This document shows, one piece after another, positions 9,107 through 18,800 of a DNA stretch of 64,000 bases. The notes below the pieces were generated by a model that worked only from the letters and a program-made list of their open reading frames with translations, made no database searches and was not told the DNA's origin. The translations under genes were made by a program, and so were the position numbers. The DNA lies in contig NZ_SLZR01000005.1 of the NCBI RefSeq assembly GCF_004341165.1, positions 62,001 through 126,000 on the forward strand, given 5' to 3'. Numbering within the stretch: position 1 is the first letter of the stretch; the number at the start of each line of letters is the position of its first letter. This stretch comes from Reinekea marinisedimentorum. Lineage in GTDB: Bacteria > Pseudomonadota > Gammaproteobacteria > Pseudomonadales > Natronospirillaceae.

Positions 9107-9588
9107 ACAAGGTCTATGTTGCTCTGGGCAGCAACCTGGGCGTACCTTCAGACTATATCCAGCAAGCCATCACCCGGCTTGCCGGCCTACCGGCAACAGA
9201 ACTGCAACAGGTATCGCCCTGGTATAAAACAGCCCCTGTTGGCGGCCCTAAAGACCAGCCAGACTATATAAACGCAGCCTGTCTGCTATTGACAGAGCTA
9301 ACCCCTGAAGCGCTACTGACCCATTTACAGGCTATCGAAACAGATAATGGCCGGGTTCGGGAAGTTCGCTGGGGTGCCCGCACTCTTGATCTCGACATCA
9401 TCTGGTATGAAGGCTTCAGCAGCAATGAAGAAAAGCTCAGCGTTCCGCACCCGCGGGCACATCTGCGCGCCTTCGTTCTGCAGCCACTGATTGATTTAAA
9501 CGCCGATTTTAAATTACAGGGCTCAAGCCTGAGCGCCTTGTTGACCGGAATTGATGATCAGGCCATTGAGCCTTTCACCAACGGGTAA
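9103..9588 (+). CDS. folK: 6-hydroxymethyl-7,8-dihydropterin pyrophosphokinase
   Basis: The 161-residue protein begins MNKVYVALGSNLG, the family start. It contains SPWYKTAPVGGPKDQPDYINA and the signature RWGARTLDLDIIWY, followed by VPHPRAHLRAFVLQPL. FolK transfers pyrophosphate from ATP to 6-hydroxymethyl-dihydropterin in folate synthesis in the cytoplasm. The ATGA overlap with pcnB indicates coupled translation, and panB follows after 93 bases in the same direction. Length and motifs are normal. Confidence 0.96.
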   Translation: MNKVYVALGSNLGVPSDYIQQAITRLAGLPATELQQVSPWYKTAPVGGPKDQPDYINAACLLLTELTPEALLTHLQAIETDNGRVREVRWGARTLDLDIIWYEGFSSNEEKLSVPHPRAHLRAFVLQPLIDLNADFKLQGSSLSALLTGIDDQAIEPFTNG

Positions 9589-9681
9589 CGAATTCTTACC
9601 GTGTGTTCAGGTTGAATGACCCAGCTCCCTTGACTTATTTAGAGCAAATGGCAACCATTCGCCCAAATCAATAAGAGCACG

Positions 9682-10485
9682 ATGATTATGCCAAAAGCTA
9701 TCACAGTTCCAGCCATTAAAGCGATGGCCGCAAACGGCGAGAAATTTACAATGTTGACCGCCTACGATGCTACCTTCTCCAGCCTGCTGTCCGGTCTCGG
9801 TGTTGAAACCCTCCTTATTGGGGACTCACTGGGCATGGTCGTACAGGGCCAGGAATCTACCCTGCCTGTCAGTGTTGACGAAATGGTTTACCACGTTCAG
9901 GCCGTAGCCCGCGGCAACAAAGGCGCCCTGCTCGTTGCCGATATGCCATTTAACTCTTATGGCACCGTTGAACAGTGCCTCGATACCGCCGGAAAACTGA
10001 TGCAGGCCGGTGCTCACATGGTAAAACTGGAAGGTGGTGCCTGGTTGTGTGAATCCGTTACTGCCATGAGCCGCATGGGCATTCCCAGCTGTGTACACAT
10101 GGGCCTAACGCCACAGTCGGTCAATAAGTTCGGCGGCTACAAGGTTCAGGGCCGCGAAGACGACGCAGCAAAAGCCATGATTAATGAAGCCGTGGCGGTT
10201 GCTGAAGCCGGAGCAGACTTTATTCTGCTGGAGTGCGTCCCTTCTGATCTTGGCAAAGCAATCACCGAGGCCGTTCCGGTACCCGTTATTGGCATTGGTG
10301 CGGGTAATGATACCGATGGCCAGGTACTGGTCTGCTACGACATGCTGGGCCTAACACAGCATCGCCTGCCGAAGTTCGTGAAGAACTACATGCAGGTGCA
10401 TGGCAATTACGAAGCCGCCGTCACTGCCTATATTCAGGAAGTTAAAGCGAAAACCTTCCCTTCAAAAGAGCACGGCTTCGAATAA
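9682..10485 (+). CDS. panB: Ketopantoate hydroxymethyltransferase
   Basis: The protein has 267 residues (265 if translation begins at the second ATG, 9688). Family motifs are clear: LTAYDATFSSLL, LLIGDSLGMVVQG, DMPFNSYG, VKLEGG, HMGLTPQSVN and the metal/substrate region ECVPSDLGKAIT. It converts alpha-ketoisovalerate to ketopantoate with methylenetetrahydrofolate, which links it functionally to the upstream folK. panC follows after 49 bases. The enzyme normally forms a decamer in the cytoplasm. Confidence 0.96.
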   Translation: MIMPKAITVPAIKAMAANGEKFTMLTAYDATFSSLLSGLGVETLLIGDSLGMVVQGQESTLPVSVDEMVYHVQAVARGNKGALLVADMPFNSYGTVEQCLDTAGKLMQAGAHMVKLEGGAWLCESVTAMSRMGIPSCVHMGLTPQSVNKFGGYKVQGREDDAAKAMINEAVAVAEAGADFILLECVPSDLGKAITEAVPVPVIGIGAGNDTDGQVLVCYDMLGLTQHRLPKFVKNYMQVHGNYEAAVTAYIQEVKAKTFPSKEHGFE

Positions 10486-10534
10486 ACGCCTCTGGCTTAC
10501 AGTTTATTAATTTTAAGGCATTCAGGTAATCAAT

Positions 10535-11377
10535 ATGCAGGTTGTTTCTAATCTGGTCGATTTACGATCAGCTCTTGCGGAAGTAAAAGCGCAGGGCAAA
10601 ACGGTTGCTTTCGTCCCCACCATGGGAAACTTACATCACGGCCACTTAAGCCTGATTAAAAAAGCCCGAGAGCACGCAGATTTTGTGGTGGCTTCAATCT
10701 TTGTAAACCCCACTCAGTTTGGTGAAAACGAAGACATCGACAACTACCCCAAAACGCTGGAAGCAGATAAAAAACATCTCATTGAAGATGGCTGCAACCT
10801 GCTCTACCTGCCAAACGCCACAATAATGTACCCAGAGCCAGACCTCACAAGGGTTCAGGTAAACCGCATTACCAAGCTGCACTGTGGTGCCAGCCGCCCG
10901 GGGCATTTTACCGGCGTAGCAACTATTGTTCTTAAGCTGTTTAACCAGGTGCAGCCGGATGTCGCAATATTTGGACTGAAAGACTTCCAGCAGTTCCGCG
11001 TGATCGAGATGATGGTCGAGAACCTGTTCCTGCCCATCAAAATTGTGGGGGTAAACACCGGTCGCGCTGAAGATGGCCTGGCACATAGCTCACGCAATAA
11101 CTACCTGACAGCCAATGAGCGGGAAATTGCACCCACGCTGTACGCCACCCTGCAAAAGGCCGCTGAAGATATCCGCGCGGGCAAAGACAGCTTTGATCAG
11201 ATTATCCGGCATGCCAAAGAGGCACTGCACAATGCCGGTATGACGCCAGATTACTTCAATATCAGCCGACAGATAGACCTGGAACCGGCTGAAGAGAACG
11301 ACAAGCACCTGGTGATATTGGCAGCAGCCTTTTTAGGAAAAGCAAGGCTTATCGACAACATTACCGTTGAGCTGTAA
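10535..11377 (+). CDS. panC: Pantothenate synthetase
   Basis: The 280-residue enzyme ligates pantoate and beta-alanine using ATP. Visible motifs are FVPTMGNLHHGHLSLI (HIGH-like nucleotidyl-transfer motif), SIFVNPTQFGENED, LHCGASRPGHFTGVATIV, FGLKDFQQFRVI and the KMSKS-like DGLAHSSRNNYL. It follows panB closely and probably shares its transcript. A terminator-like hairpin lies between panC and panD, so panD may be transcribed separately. Length is normal. Confidence 0.96.
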   Translation: MQVVSNLVDLRSALAEVKAQGKTVAFVPTMGNLHHGHLSLIKKAREHADFVVASIFVNPTQFGENEDIDNYPKTLEADKKHLIEDGCNLLYLPNATIMYPEPDLTRVQVNRITKLHCGASRPGHFTGVATIVLKLFNQVQPDVAIFGLKDFQQFRVIEMMVENLFLPIKIVGVNTGRAEDGLAHSSRNNYLTANEREIAPTLYATLQKAAEDIRAGKDSFDQIIRHAKEALHNAGMTPDYFNISRQIDLEPAEENDKHLVILAAAFLGKARLIDNITVEL

Positions 11378-11455
11378 AAGCATTAAAAATCTGAAACTTA
11401 ATGGCCGTTTTTGATTTCAATTTAATGACAGATACGTAAAATGCTCGCCTAAGTT

Positions 11456-11488
11456 ACGCCTTGGCACCCAGCCGGGGCGTTTTATTTT
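11456..11488 (+). terminator. Terminator-like hairpin after panC
   Basis: ACGCC at 11456-11460 pairs with GGCGT at 11476-11480, with further GGC/GCC pairing inside, followed by TTTTATTTT. It lies 80 bases after panC and about 75 bases before panD. Confidence 0.6.
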
Positions 11489-11563
11489 CGTACGAAAAGA
11501 CTCAGAAATTAGTTTGTGTGCCTATCTACATCGCAACCGACCTAATGCTTTAAGGGGACTGCT

Positions 11564-11944
11564 ATGAATTTGATTATGTTAAAGGCGAAGCTCCATCAGG
11601 CTCGCGTGACTCACGCCGTACCTGACTACGAAGGCTCCTGCGCAATTAGCGGTGACTTACTCGACCTGGCCGGTATCAATGAATACGAACAGATTCAGAT
11701 CTACAACGTAACCAACGGCAAGCGCTTTATCACCTATGCCATACGCGGCGAAGACAACGAAGGCATTATCTCCGTGAACGGTGCCGCAGCCCTGAAAGCC
11801 AACGTTGGCGACTGCATCATCATTTGCGCATACGCCCACTTCAAAAAATCTGAACTCGAAAACTTCAAACCAAGCATGGTGTACATGAACCCGGATAACA
11901 CTGTTAGCCACACCGCTAACGCCATCCCTGTTCAACTGGCTTAA
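11564..11944 (+). CDS. panD: Aspartate 1-decarboxylase proenzyme
   Basis: The 126-residue proenzyme carries the self-cleavage site YEGSC with cleavage between Gly24 and Ser25, which generates the pyruvoyl cofactor. Downstream motifs [15 protein letters not shown] and [15 protein letters not shown] are those of the family. It makes beta-alanine from aspartate for the panC reaction. A good ribosome site (AAGGGG) sits 8-13 bases before the ATG. In Pseudomonas this position is usually held by pgi, so the local order differs here. Confidence 0.96.
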   Translation: MNLIMLKAKLHQARVTHAVPDYEGSCAISGDLLDLAGINEYEQIQIYNVTNGKRFITYAIRGEDNEGIISVNGAAALKANVGDCIIICAYAHFKKSELENFKPSMVYMNPDNTVSHTANAIPVQLA

Positions 11945-11957
11945 CGCCACAATTCTG

Positions 11958-11979
11958 GGGCTGTTAACGCTGACAGCCC
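11958..11979 (+). terminator. Hairpin after panD
   Basis: GGGCTGT at 11958-11964 pairs with ACAGCCC at 11973-11979 with an 8-base loop. The downstream bases are only weakly T-rich, so termination may be partial. The rest of the 350-base gap up to 12294 holds no credible gene; the only other signal I see is the CRP-like palindrome at 12244. Confidence 0.5.
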
Positions 11980-12243
11980 TCGCCTTCTGCACTACACAAC
12001 CCCTGCCAACCCCAGCTCATTAATGATTTTCGATCAGGTTTTGAAGAATCCGTAAACTTTTCTATGCTGATAACCAATGCCAGTGAAGTGCCGCACGTTA
12101 TAGCATTCCGGCAGAAAGCTGACCACCTGCGTCACCTTTGTCAAAATATCGACAGCTTATGAATAGCCAACTTGAAATAAGCATTTAGCATAATGGCTAT
12201 CAACGCCACAAATGACGCGGATGAATTAAACTATTGCCAAAAG

Positions 12244-12259
12244 CGTGATACCTGTCACA
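12244..12259. promoter_or_regulatory. CRP/Vfr-like palindrome before the pseudopilin block
   Basis: CGTGA-TACCTG-TCACA matches the TGTGA-N6-TCACA CRP consensus at nine of ten conserved positions. It lies 35 bases before the first pseudopilin start. CRP controls MSHA pili in other genera, so the site is plausible, but binding is not shown. Confidence 0.5.
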
Positions 12260-12294
12260 CTTTTTGCTAACTCAAAGCAGGTAACTAAATTTTT

Positions 12295-12837
12295 ATGAGC
12301 AGGCAGCAGATGACAGGTTCAACACTGCGCGGCTTTACTGCCATAGAGTTAATGGTCGTTGTGGTCATTATCTCAGTGTTATTGGTTGTTGCCATTCCAA
12401 GGCTGCTGAAGGTAGAGCAGCAAGCGGAAGTTGCCGTGCTCAGTAATACGCTGGGTAGCCTGAAATCCACTGCCAGGATTGCAGAATCCAAAGCGGTGGC
12501 ACAGGGTGTATCGCGCGATGGCAATGTGCAGATACTGGGGAAAACCGTTTACTTCCATAACGGCTTCCCGGTTGCACGAGCGAACATTATCGGCGAGGGC
12601 GCCCCCGGGAGCTTTTCCGGCATTGTGGACATTATGGAGCTAGATGGCGATATAAACGTCCACTACAGCGACCAAACAGAAATATTAAGCCGTGCCTTTG
12701 TTCAGGGTGTCTACCTAATTCTGGAACTGAACGGCAAATGCGTAAGCTACCGCCCACCACAAACGGACGGCAAACTACCTGAATACAGCGAAGGTATTTT
12801 CACCTTCAATGAAGAGAATTTAACGTGCACGCCTTAG
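12295..12837 (+). CDS. Type IV pilin-like protein, MshB/MshA-type
   Basis: The 180-residue protein has a class III prepilin leader ending in LRG, followed by FTAIELMVVVVIISVLLVVAIPRL. Gly at -1, Phe at +1 and Glu at +5 are all present for PilD-type processing. The mature part has an N-terminal amphipathic helix and a C-terminal pair of cysteines (GKCVSY and LTCTP) able to close a D-loop. A second in-frame ATG at 12310 would give a shorter leader. It is first in the block and probably a minor pilin. It is less like a major pilin than the next gene. Assignment to MshB specifically is inferred from order. Confidence 0.75.
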   Translation: MSRQQMTGSTLRGFTAIELMVVVVIISVLLVVAIPRLLKVEQQAEVAVLSNTLGSLKSTARIAESKAVAQGVSRDGNVQILGKTVYFHNGFPVARANIIGEGAPGSFSGIVDIMELDGDINVHYSDQTEILSRAFVQGVYLILELNGKCVSYRPPQTDGKLPEYSEGIFTFNEENLTCTP

Positions 12838-12949
12838 TGCATGTGAAGGATCAAAGCTAAAGCAATTTGTTAATAATTGTTTTGTCTTTGTTTATTAACT
12901 CACTACACTCAAAGTGTTATTTGAACTTGAACTAACAGGGTCACCTATT

Positions 12950-13393
12950 ATGAAAAAACAAGCTGGTTTTACTCTTATTGAATTGATCATGGTTATCGTG
13001 ATCCTTGGTATTTTGTCTGCGTTTGCTCTGCCGCGGTTTGCGGATTTGGGTTCTGAAGCACGCGAGGCCACATTAGAAGGCGGGATTGCAGCAGTTCGCT
13101 CTTCGGCAGCAATTGCTCACGCCACCGCCTTAGCTCAAGACATAGATTATTCTACCGGTACTGCTACTGTCGACCTCGACGGAGCTACAGGATTAGGCCT
13201 TTCAACCGGCGGTTATCCCGATGCAGACTCATCACTTACATCAGGCATAGGCTTAGCCGCACAGCTAAGCGACGATTTCACGATTGGCACTCCAGCATCT
13301 GGTGTTGTAGTAATTCAACTTCAAACTAACTGTAGCTTTGAATACGACGAGTCAGATGGTTCCGCTAGTAGTGAAGTGGTAAGTGGCTGCTAA
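12950..13393 (+). CDS. mshA: MshA-like major pilin
   Basis: The ATG at 12950 gives the compact leader MKKQAG; an upstream frame extension would add 12 unlikely residues. The processed N-terminus FTLIELIMVIVILGILSAFALPRFADLG is the MSHA pilin type, with Glu5. The body is rich in Ala, Ser, Thr and Gly and is 147 residues in precursor form. Two cysteines near the C-terminus (TNCSFEY and the final SGC) probably form the D-region disulfide. The gene has its own 112-base leader and an AT-rich upstream region, fitting separate, stronger expression of a major subunit. It lies between pseudopilin genes, as in Vibrio and Shewanella MSHA loci. Confidence 0.82.
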   Translation: MKKQAGFTLIELIMVIVILGILSAFALPRFADLGSEAREATLEGGIAAVRSSAAIAHATALAQDIDYSTGTATVDLDGATGLGLSTGGYPDADSSLTSGIGLAAQLSDDFTIGTPASGVVVIQLQTNCSFEYDESDGSASSEVVSGC

Positions 13394-13446
13394 AACGAGC
13401 AATATTGGCAGTGGTATATTCATTGCCACAGCTTAGCTGACACTAT

Positions 13447-13980
13447 ATGAACAAAAACCGAGGCTTCACCGTCATAGAACTCGTTACCGTGATCATTCTA
13501 CTCGGTATCCTTTCGGCGGTGACATTGCCCCGGTTTTTTTCTGCCTCCAGCTTTACCGATTCGTACGCAAAATCTGAATTCGAGAACGCCCTCAGCTGGG
13601 CACGCAACAGGGCGGTCACCTCGAATTGCACCTATGAAATGCGCTTAACCGATTCCGGCTGGGCGGTTTACCGCGATAACGAATGCTCCACCACCGATAC
13701 AGAATCCGGCTGTTCTACTGTATTAAAGATGTCTGAACCGGCCAGCGATGGCGCCGGTATTCCTCTAACCGGGGAATCACCCTACCTGCAAAATAGCAGT
13801 AGCAGCCCGCAACGCTTAGTGTTTTTTGCCACCGGCGAGCTGGAAATAAAAAGTTCACTGGCCAGCGGCAGCTGTACCGCCAAAACCGGTACACCGGCAA
13901 CTTCCGGCACAATAGCCCTGCAACCGAATAACCGCACGCTTTCTTACGATGGAACCACGGCCTATGTTGAAGTTCAGTAA
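13447..13980 (+). CDS. mshC: MshC-like minor pseudopilin
   Basis: The 177-residue precursor begins MNKNRG followed by FTVIELVTVIILLGILSAVTLPRFF, a normal prepilin cleavage site with Glu5. The rest contains four cysteines in the mature domain (SNCTYEM, NECSTTD, SGCSTV, SGSCTAK), suggesting disulfides in the head. Order after mshA and before an MshD-like gene supports MshC. Minor pilins of this type prime pilus assembly. The next gene starts 17 bases before this one stops, indicating coupling. Confidence 0.78.
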   Translation: MNKNRGFTVIELVTVIILLGILSAVTLPRFFSASSFTDSYAKSEFENALSWARNRAVTSNCTYEMRLTDSGWAVYRDNECSTTDTESGCSTVLKMSEPASDGAGIPLTGESPYLQNSSSSPQRLVFFATGELEIKSSLASGSCTAKTGTPATSGTIALQPNNRTLSYDGTTAYVEVQ

Positions 13981-14545
13981 GGCGCAGCAGCGGGGCGTTA
14001 CCCTGGTTGAGATGATCATTGCCATTGTCATCATCTCCATTGCCGCGGTTGCGCTGCTGCAGGGCCTGGGCCAACAAACGCGTAATAATGTAGACCCCAT
14101 GATTCAAAGCCAGGCCCAAATGCTGGCACGACAATACCTGGCGGAGGTATCGACCAAATCGTTTTTTGACCCGAGCGGTGACCCTCGCCTGGACCCGAAC
14201 CTTTCCGAAGCGGAAGTCAACAATGCCATTTCCGACCAGAGCGAATCATCCAATGCGAATCGTGCCTTATGGAATAATCTGTACGAATACGATGGCTATT
14301 CAAGCGCCATTTACGAACTGAATGGCACCACGCCAGTGAGCGGCCTTTCCGGCTACAGCGTTGCTATTGATATCGACATCAGCAATGGCCTTGCGCTGGG
14401 CACACTCAGTAACAGCGCCACCTGCCCGCCGGTGATTGCACTGATTGAGGTTGTGGTTACCGACCCGCGCAACCAGCAGACCAAACTCAGCGGCTACCGA
14501 ACCGCTTACTGGGACCCAACCGATTACTTCAGCGGTGGTTGCTGA
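13964..14545 (+). CDS. mshD: MshD-like minor pseudopilin
   Basis: The ATG at 13964 gives the leader MLKFSKAQQRG, cleaved before VTLVEMIIAIVIISIAAVALLQGL; an ATG at 13949 would lengthen it. Val at +1 is tolerated in this subfamily, and Glu5 is present. The 193-residue precursor ends GYRTAYWDPTDYFSGGC, with a cysteine at the last position. DPRLDPNLSEAEV-type acidic loops are visible. It overlaps the mshC-like gene by 17 bases, and the next pseudopilin gene begins one base after its stop. It is probably part of the pilus tip complex. Confidence 0.75.
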   Translation: MLKFSKAQQRGVTLVEMIIAIVIISIAAVALLQGLGQQTRNNVDPMIQSQAQMLARQYLAEVSTKSFFDPSGDPRLDPNLSEAEVNNAISDQSESSNANRALWNNLYEYDGYSSAIYELNGTTPVSGLSGYSVAIDIDISNGLALGTLSNSATCPPVIALIEVVVTDPRNQQTKLSGYRTAYWDPTDYFSGGC

Positions 14546-14546
14546 T

Positions 14547-15410
14547 ATGAAAAAACCAAACCCTAAACAAACCGGCTTTACGCTCACTGAACTGATCATT
14601 GTTATTGTGATCATGGGTATTCTCGGTGCGGTGATTACACCGCTGATTGGCAATAAGTTTTCTGCCGCCTATGACTCCACACAACGAGCTGGCTGGGTAC
14701 AACAGGCCGAGTTTGCCCTGGTCCATATGCGCCGCGACCTGGCCAACAGCGTACCGAACTCGGTTTATATTGATGATGGCAACGACACTAACGTTGAGTT
14801 CTTAACCGCACCGGCAAGCATTGCCGTATATGCCGCCCGCTACCGCGATAAAAACTATGTTCCCTACGATAACCTGAAGCTGAATAACGATGATGGCTTC
14901 GATATTTTTGGCAGTTATTCCGAAGTGCCAGGCTATGTCAGCGTTGGGCTTAGCAGTGCCAGTGACATTTGGGAGGCAAGCTTAGGCGATCTGGGCAGCC
15001 TACCGAGTAACATTCCGATTACTGAAGTTGCCAGCAGCAGCACTGGCAGCGGTGAAAACAGCAGCCCCATTGCCACCATTGTTCTAGGCAGTAGCCATAC
15101 GTTTCCCGATCACTCCAGCTACTACCGCGCCTATTTTTTTGACGGCATCGTCGGTTACCAATGCGACGCCTCCAGCGGCTACCTGTACCGCTACAGCGGT
15201 TACGATTCATTAGATTCAGCAGCAACCTTCTCTACCCGCACCTCAGGCGGCCAGCAAGACAGGGTCATTTCCAACGTGCAGTCGTGCTCATTTGAGCTGA
15301 TCGGCGGCTCCGTTTATAACCCGCCGGCGCTGAGAGTCGAAATTGAAATTGGCAACAGCGAAGAAAGCATTCAGCTGGTCGATACCATTCTGTTGAGTAA
15401 TGCCTCATGA
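14547..15410 (+). CDS. mshO: MshO-like pseudopilin
   Basis: The start ATG at 14547 immediately follows the previous stop. The leader MKKPNPKQTG precedes FTLTELIIVIVIMGILGAVITPLIG, a canonical processing site. The 287-residue protein is larger than the other pseudopilins, as expected of the MshO/PilW class. It includes RRDLANSVPNSVYI, a common PilW/MshO feature after the helix. Two cysteines (YQCDASS and QSCSFEL) may form a disulfide. A longer upstream frame exists but would overlap the mshD-like gene by about 100 bases and has no leader. Confidence 0.78.
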   Translation: MKKPNPKQTGFTLTELIIVIVIMGILGAVITPLIGNKFSAAYDSTQRAGWVQQAEFALVHMRRDLANSVPNSVYIDDGNDTNVEFLTAPASIAVYAARYRDKNYVPYDNLKLNNDDGFDIFGSYSEVPGYVSVGLSSASDIWEASLGDLGSLPSNIPITEVASSSTGSGENSSPIATIVLGSSHTFPDHSSYYRAYFFDGIVGYQCDASSGYLYRYSGYDSLDSAATFSTRTSGGQQDRVISNVQSCSFELIGGSVYNPPALRVEIEIGNSEESIQLVDTILLSNAS

Positions 15411-15832
15411 ATAACCACCCAACCCATCCGCAACGGCAGCAAGGCATTGCGCTGATCGCCGCCATTTTCCTGGTGGTGATCATCGGTGCTGCGGTGGTGT
15501 TACTCGGCACACTCAGCTTACGTAACACCGAACAAACCACGCAATCGCTGTTACAGATGCGCGCACAACAAGCCGTTGCTGCCGCTCAGGAATATGCAGT
15601 GCAAAGCCTGATAGCAACAGACGGTAGCAGCTGTTCAACTACACTGAATGGATCAACGGTCAACATCAGTGAATTCAGTAGCTACAGCATCGAGCTCAGT
15701 TGCACAGCGAACGATTACAACCGCCCTTCGCAGCAGATCACGCTCTATTCGCTGGTAGCCACCGCCGAATACGGCAGCATCGGTGATGCAGATTATGTTT
15801 GGGCAGAACTTGAAACATCCGTTGAGTTTTAA
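15407..15832 (+). CDS. mshP: MshP/PilX-like pseudopilin
   Basis: The gene overlaps the previous stop by four bases (ATGA). The 141-residue precursor has the leader MNNHPTHPQRQQG followed by IALIAAIFLVVIIGAAVVLLG. It lacks Glu5, as do PilX/GspK-type subunits that sit at the pilus tip. The segment QMRAQQAVAAAQEYAV is the typical A-rich helix after the membrane part. It carries two cysteines (SSCSTTL, LSCTAND). Gene order before an MshQ-like protein supports MshP. Confidence 0.75.
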   Translation: MNNHPTHPQRQQGIALIAAIFLVVIIGAAVVLLGTLSLRNTEQTTQSLLQMRAQQAVAAAQEYAVQSLIATDGSSCSTTLNGSTVNISEFSSYSIELSCTANDYNRPSQQITLYSLVATAEYGSIGDADYVWAELETSVEF

Positions 15833-15861
15833 GGGCATTATTCAGCTTACGAGTAGCGATT

Positions 15862-18800
15862 ATGAAAAGAGTTCTCTCACAATCATCTAAAGTATTGGCC
15901 ACTCTGGCGATAATGTCTCAAGGCACCGTTTGGGCGGCCTGCTCTGCATACATTGGTGATGCGACGATTAATGAAACTCATCGGGTGAACAATGCTAATC
16001 AGTCATCCACTTCGGAAGACTTTGTTGAAGTTAAAGTACTAAACAGCTCATTGGCCAGCTCGGTTATTAGTTCATGGAAACTAAAGCTCTGTTACGATCA
16101 GCAAACAGGTAACGGCAACAATGCCAGCATTACCACTTACTGCCGAGAAGAAAGCATTTCATCTGCTACCGTTACTGGTAGCTATTGGGTGCTTAAAGGC
16201 GCGGATTTTCCATCCGACTACATAGACTATGAAGACGGCTTTTCAATTGAATTAAGAGATGCCAATGGCGATCTCATCGACTATTTAAATCACAATAATT
16301 ACTACACAATCGCATCGGGTGAATCGTGCTCATTTACTTACGATACAACCTCTACGTCTACCGGAAACGGACAACGCCAATTGAGACGATGGCCAGATGG
16401 TACTGGCGACTGGGATGCTCTTTCAGGAAACAGCACCGACCCCACTGAGGGGTACAGTAATGACGGCACTGATACAACAACAAATCAAATCGCCTTTTTT
16501 GAACTGAACGACACCAGTGGCAACGTTACAGACTCGTTAAACAATGTCAGCAACGGCTCGCTGATAGGAAATGCCACCATAACAAATGCAGACGATGCAT
16601 CGGCTTGTTTGGCTGGATACATCACTGAAAACACTACCACTGCAGCAATTGACGCTATCGATACCGGAATAGATGTAGACGACGATATCGGAAACGCCGG
16701 AACTATCATGTTCTGGTATAAAAGCAGTGCTGAAAATACTTCCCGGCAGTTATTCGATGCATCAAGGGGTAGTAAATATTTCTATTTTGCTCTAACTGAT
16801 GCGAATCAACTCTCTTTTGGTCTGGAAGATTCATCTGATAAAGACAAGACAATACTCACAGATGCTATTACCTCTCCAACTGAATGGACCCACATGGCCG
16901 TCACCTGGGATCTATCCGTTAGCAGCGAAGAGTTTTATGTATACGTTAACGGCAGTAGTGTTAACTATGCCTTTAATCACAATCAAAATTTAAGCTCCAC
17001 CATTGCAGAACTCGATACTCTGTATTTTGGCGACAACAGAACCGATTATTTCGTTTACAAGTCGACCAATAATTCAGCCAATGGCTACTTTGATGACATC
17101 AGAATTTTCAGTGGCGCACTCACCAGCTCCGAAGTACTTACCTATGCGCAATCAGTGAGAATTTGCGATGCCGAACCTGCCGTATGCTTCACAGACGACT
17201 TTAACCGCTCTGAAGGCCTGGGCGCAGACTGGGCAACCACAAATAGATCAGATGCATCTGCAGCCTTCGGCGACCCAACAATCATTGCCACGAATGGAGA
17301 TGGTCGTCTTCGACTTACAGATGCAGAGAATAGAATATCTACCGCGGCAACGCTCATGCGGTTGTTTCCAAGCGCAGGCAACAAACTCGTTATTGAATTT
17401 ACTCTCTACTCATGGGGTTCTACAGCCAACAACGGCAACGAAGGTGATGGGATAACGATTGCACTTTCGGATGAAGCCTACACACCTCAGCCCGGTGGCT
17501 ATGCAGGGTCTTTAGGGTATGCCCAAAGAACTTATGGTGGGGGTGCAACAGAAGACGGTTTTGCAGGAGGCTGGGTCGGCATTGGCATTGATGAGTGGGG
17601 CAACTATCTGCGTCAATTAGGCGGCAGAACCAGTGGTTTCAGCACATCGGACACTGGCCGCATACCCGATACAGTCGCGATTCGCGGCTCGGGTAGCGGC
17701 CAGGTTGGCTATGATTACGTAATTGCCAATGGTTTAACGACCGTCGGTGACACAACCAGTGTTATACCAACGGGCCTCGACCCAGAGGTTCCCACAAGCT
17801 CAGGGCATATTTACCGGATCACTATTGACCACGAAGATGCCAGTGCCGGCGTTCTCATTACTGTTGAACGAGATACGACGTTAGACGATGAAGATAACTT
17901 CACTGAAGTAATCAGCACGTTCAACCTGATGGAGTCCAGCGGCCAAGCAGAGATTCCGGATAAGCTTTGGCTAACAATCACCTCTGCGACAGGTGGAAGC
18001 AGAAACAACATCCACGAAGTTGATGACCTCTCAGTCTGCGCCCATGAAATGGAAGATGTTTCGACCGAATATATCGACCATTACGAACTCGACCGTGATC
18101 AGCTGACCGGGCTGACTTGTGAACCAATCAATGTAACCGTCAGAGCGTGCCTGGATGGTAACGGTACGACGTGCTCACAGTACACGGACACAATCGATGA
18201 CAGTGACGATTTGACAGCAACATTCACCCCTTCTTCGGGCTGGGAATCATCGTCTACGCATACTTTTGACAGCGGAGATACCATTGAGTTTCAACAGACT
18301 ACAGCAGGCACCTATACCTTAGGTGTTGCCAGCTCTACGCCGAGTTTGAAGCCACTTTCAATTACAAGCTGTTATGTTGTGGGCAGTCTTCAGGATGATT
18401 GCAGTGTTGAGTTCGTTGATGCAGCTTACCGATTCTTTGAAAGCGCCAGTGGAACCAACAGTATTTCAACCGTCGACCTGGTAGCGGCACAAACCTCTGG
18501 CTCGCTTTATATGCGCGCCATTAAAACCGATGAGGCAACCGGGCAATGTGTAAACTACGATGCAACCAACATTAATGTCTCGTCTGAAATAGGAACAACC
18601 TGCACCAGTACCGCCTCTTGCCTGGCCGGTGAACAGGTCATCTGGACTCAGAACTCTAACAGCACAAGCCTGGCTAACCCAACTGATCAGGACGGCGGCA
18701 GCGATACCACAACCCTCGATGTATCCTTTGGCAGCAACGATACGGCTGATTTTTCAGTCATCGCGCCGGATGTGGGCATTCAACCCTTAACGGTGTCGTC

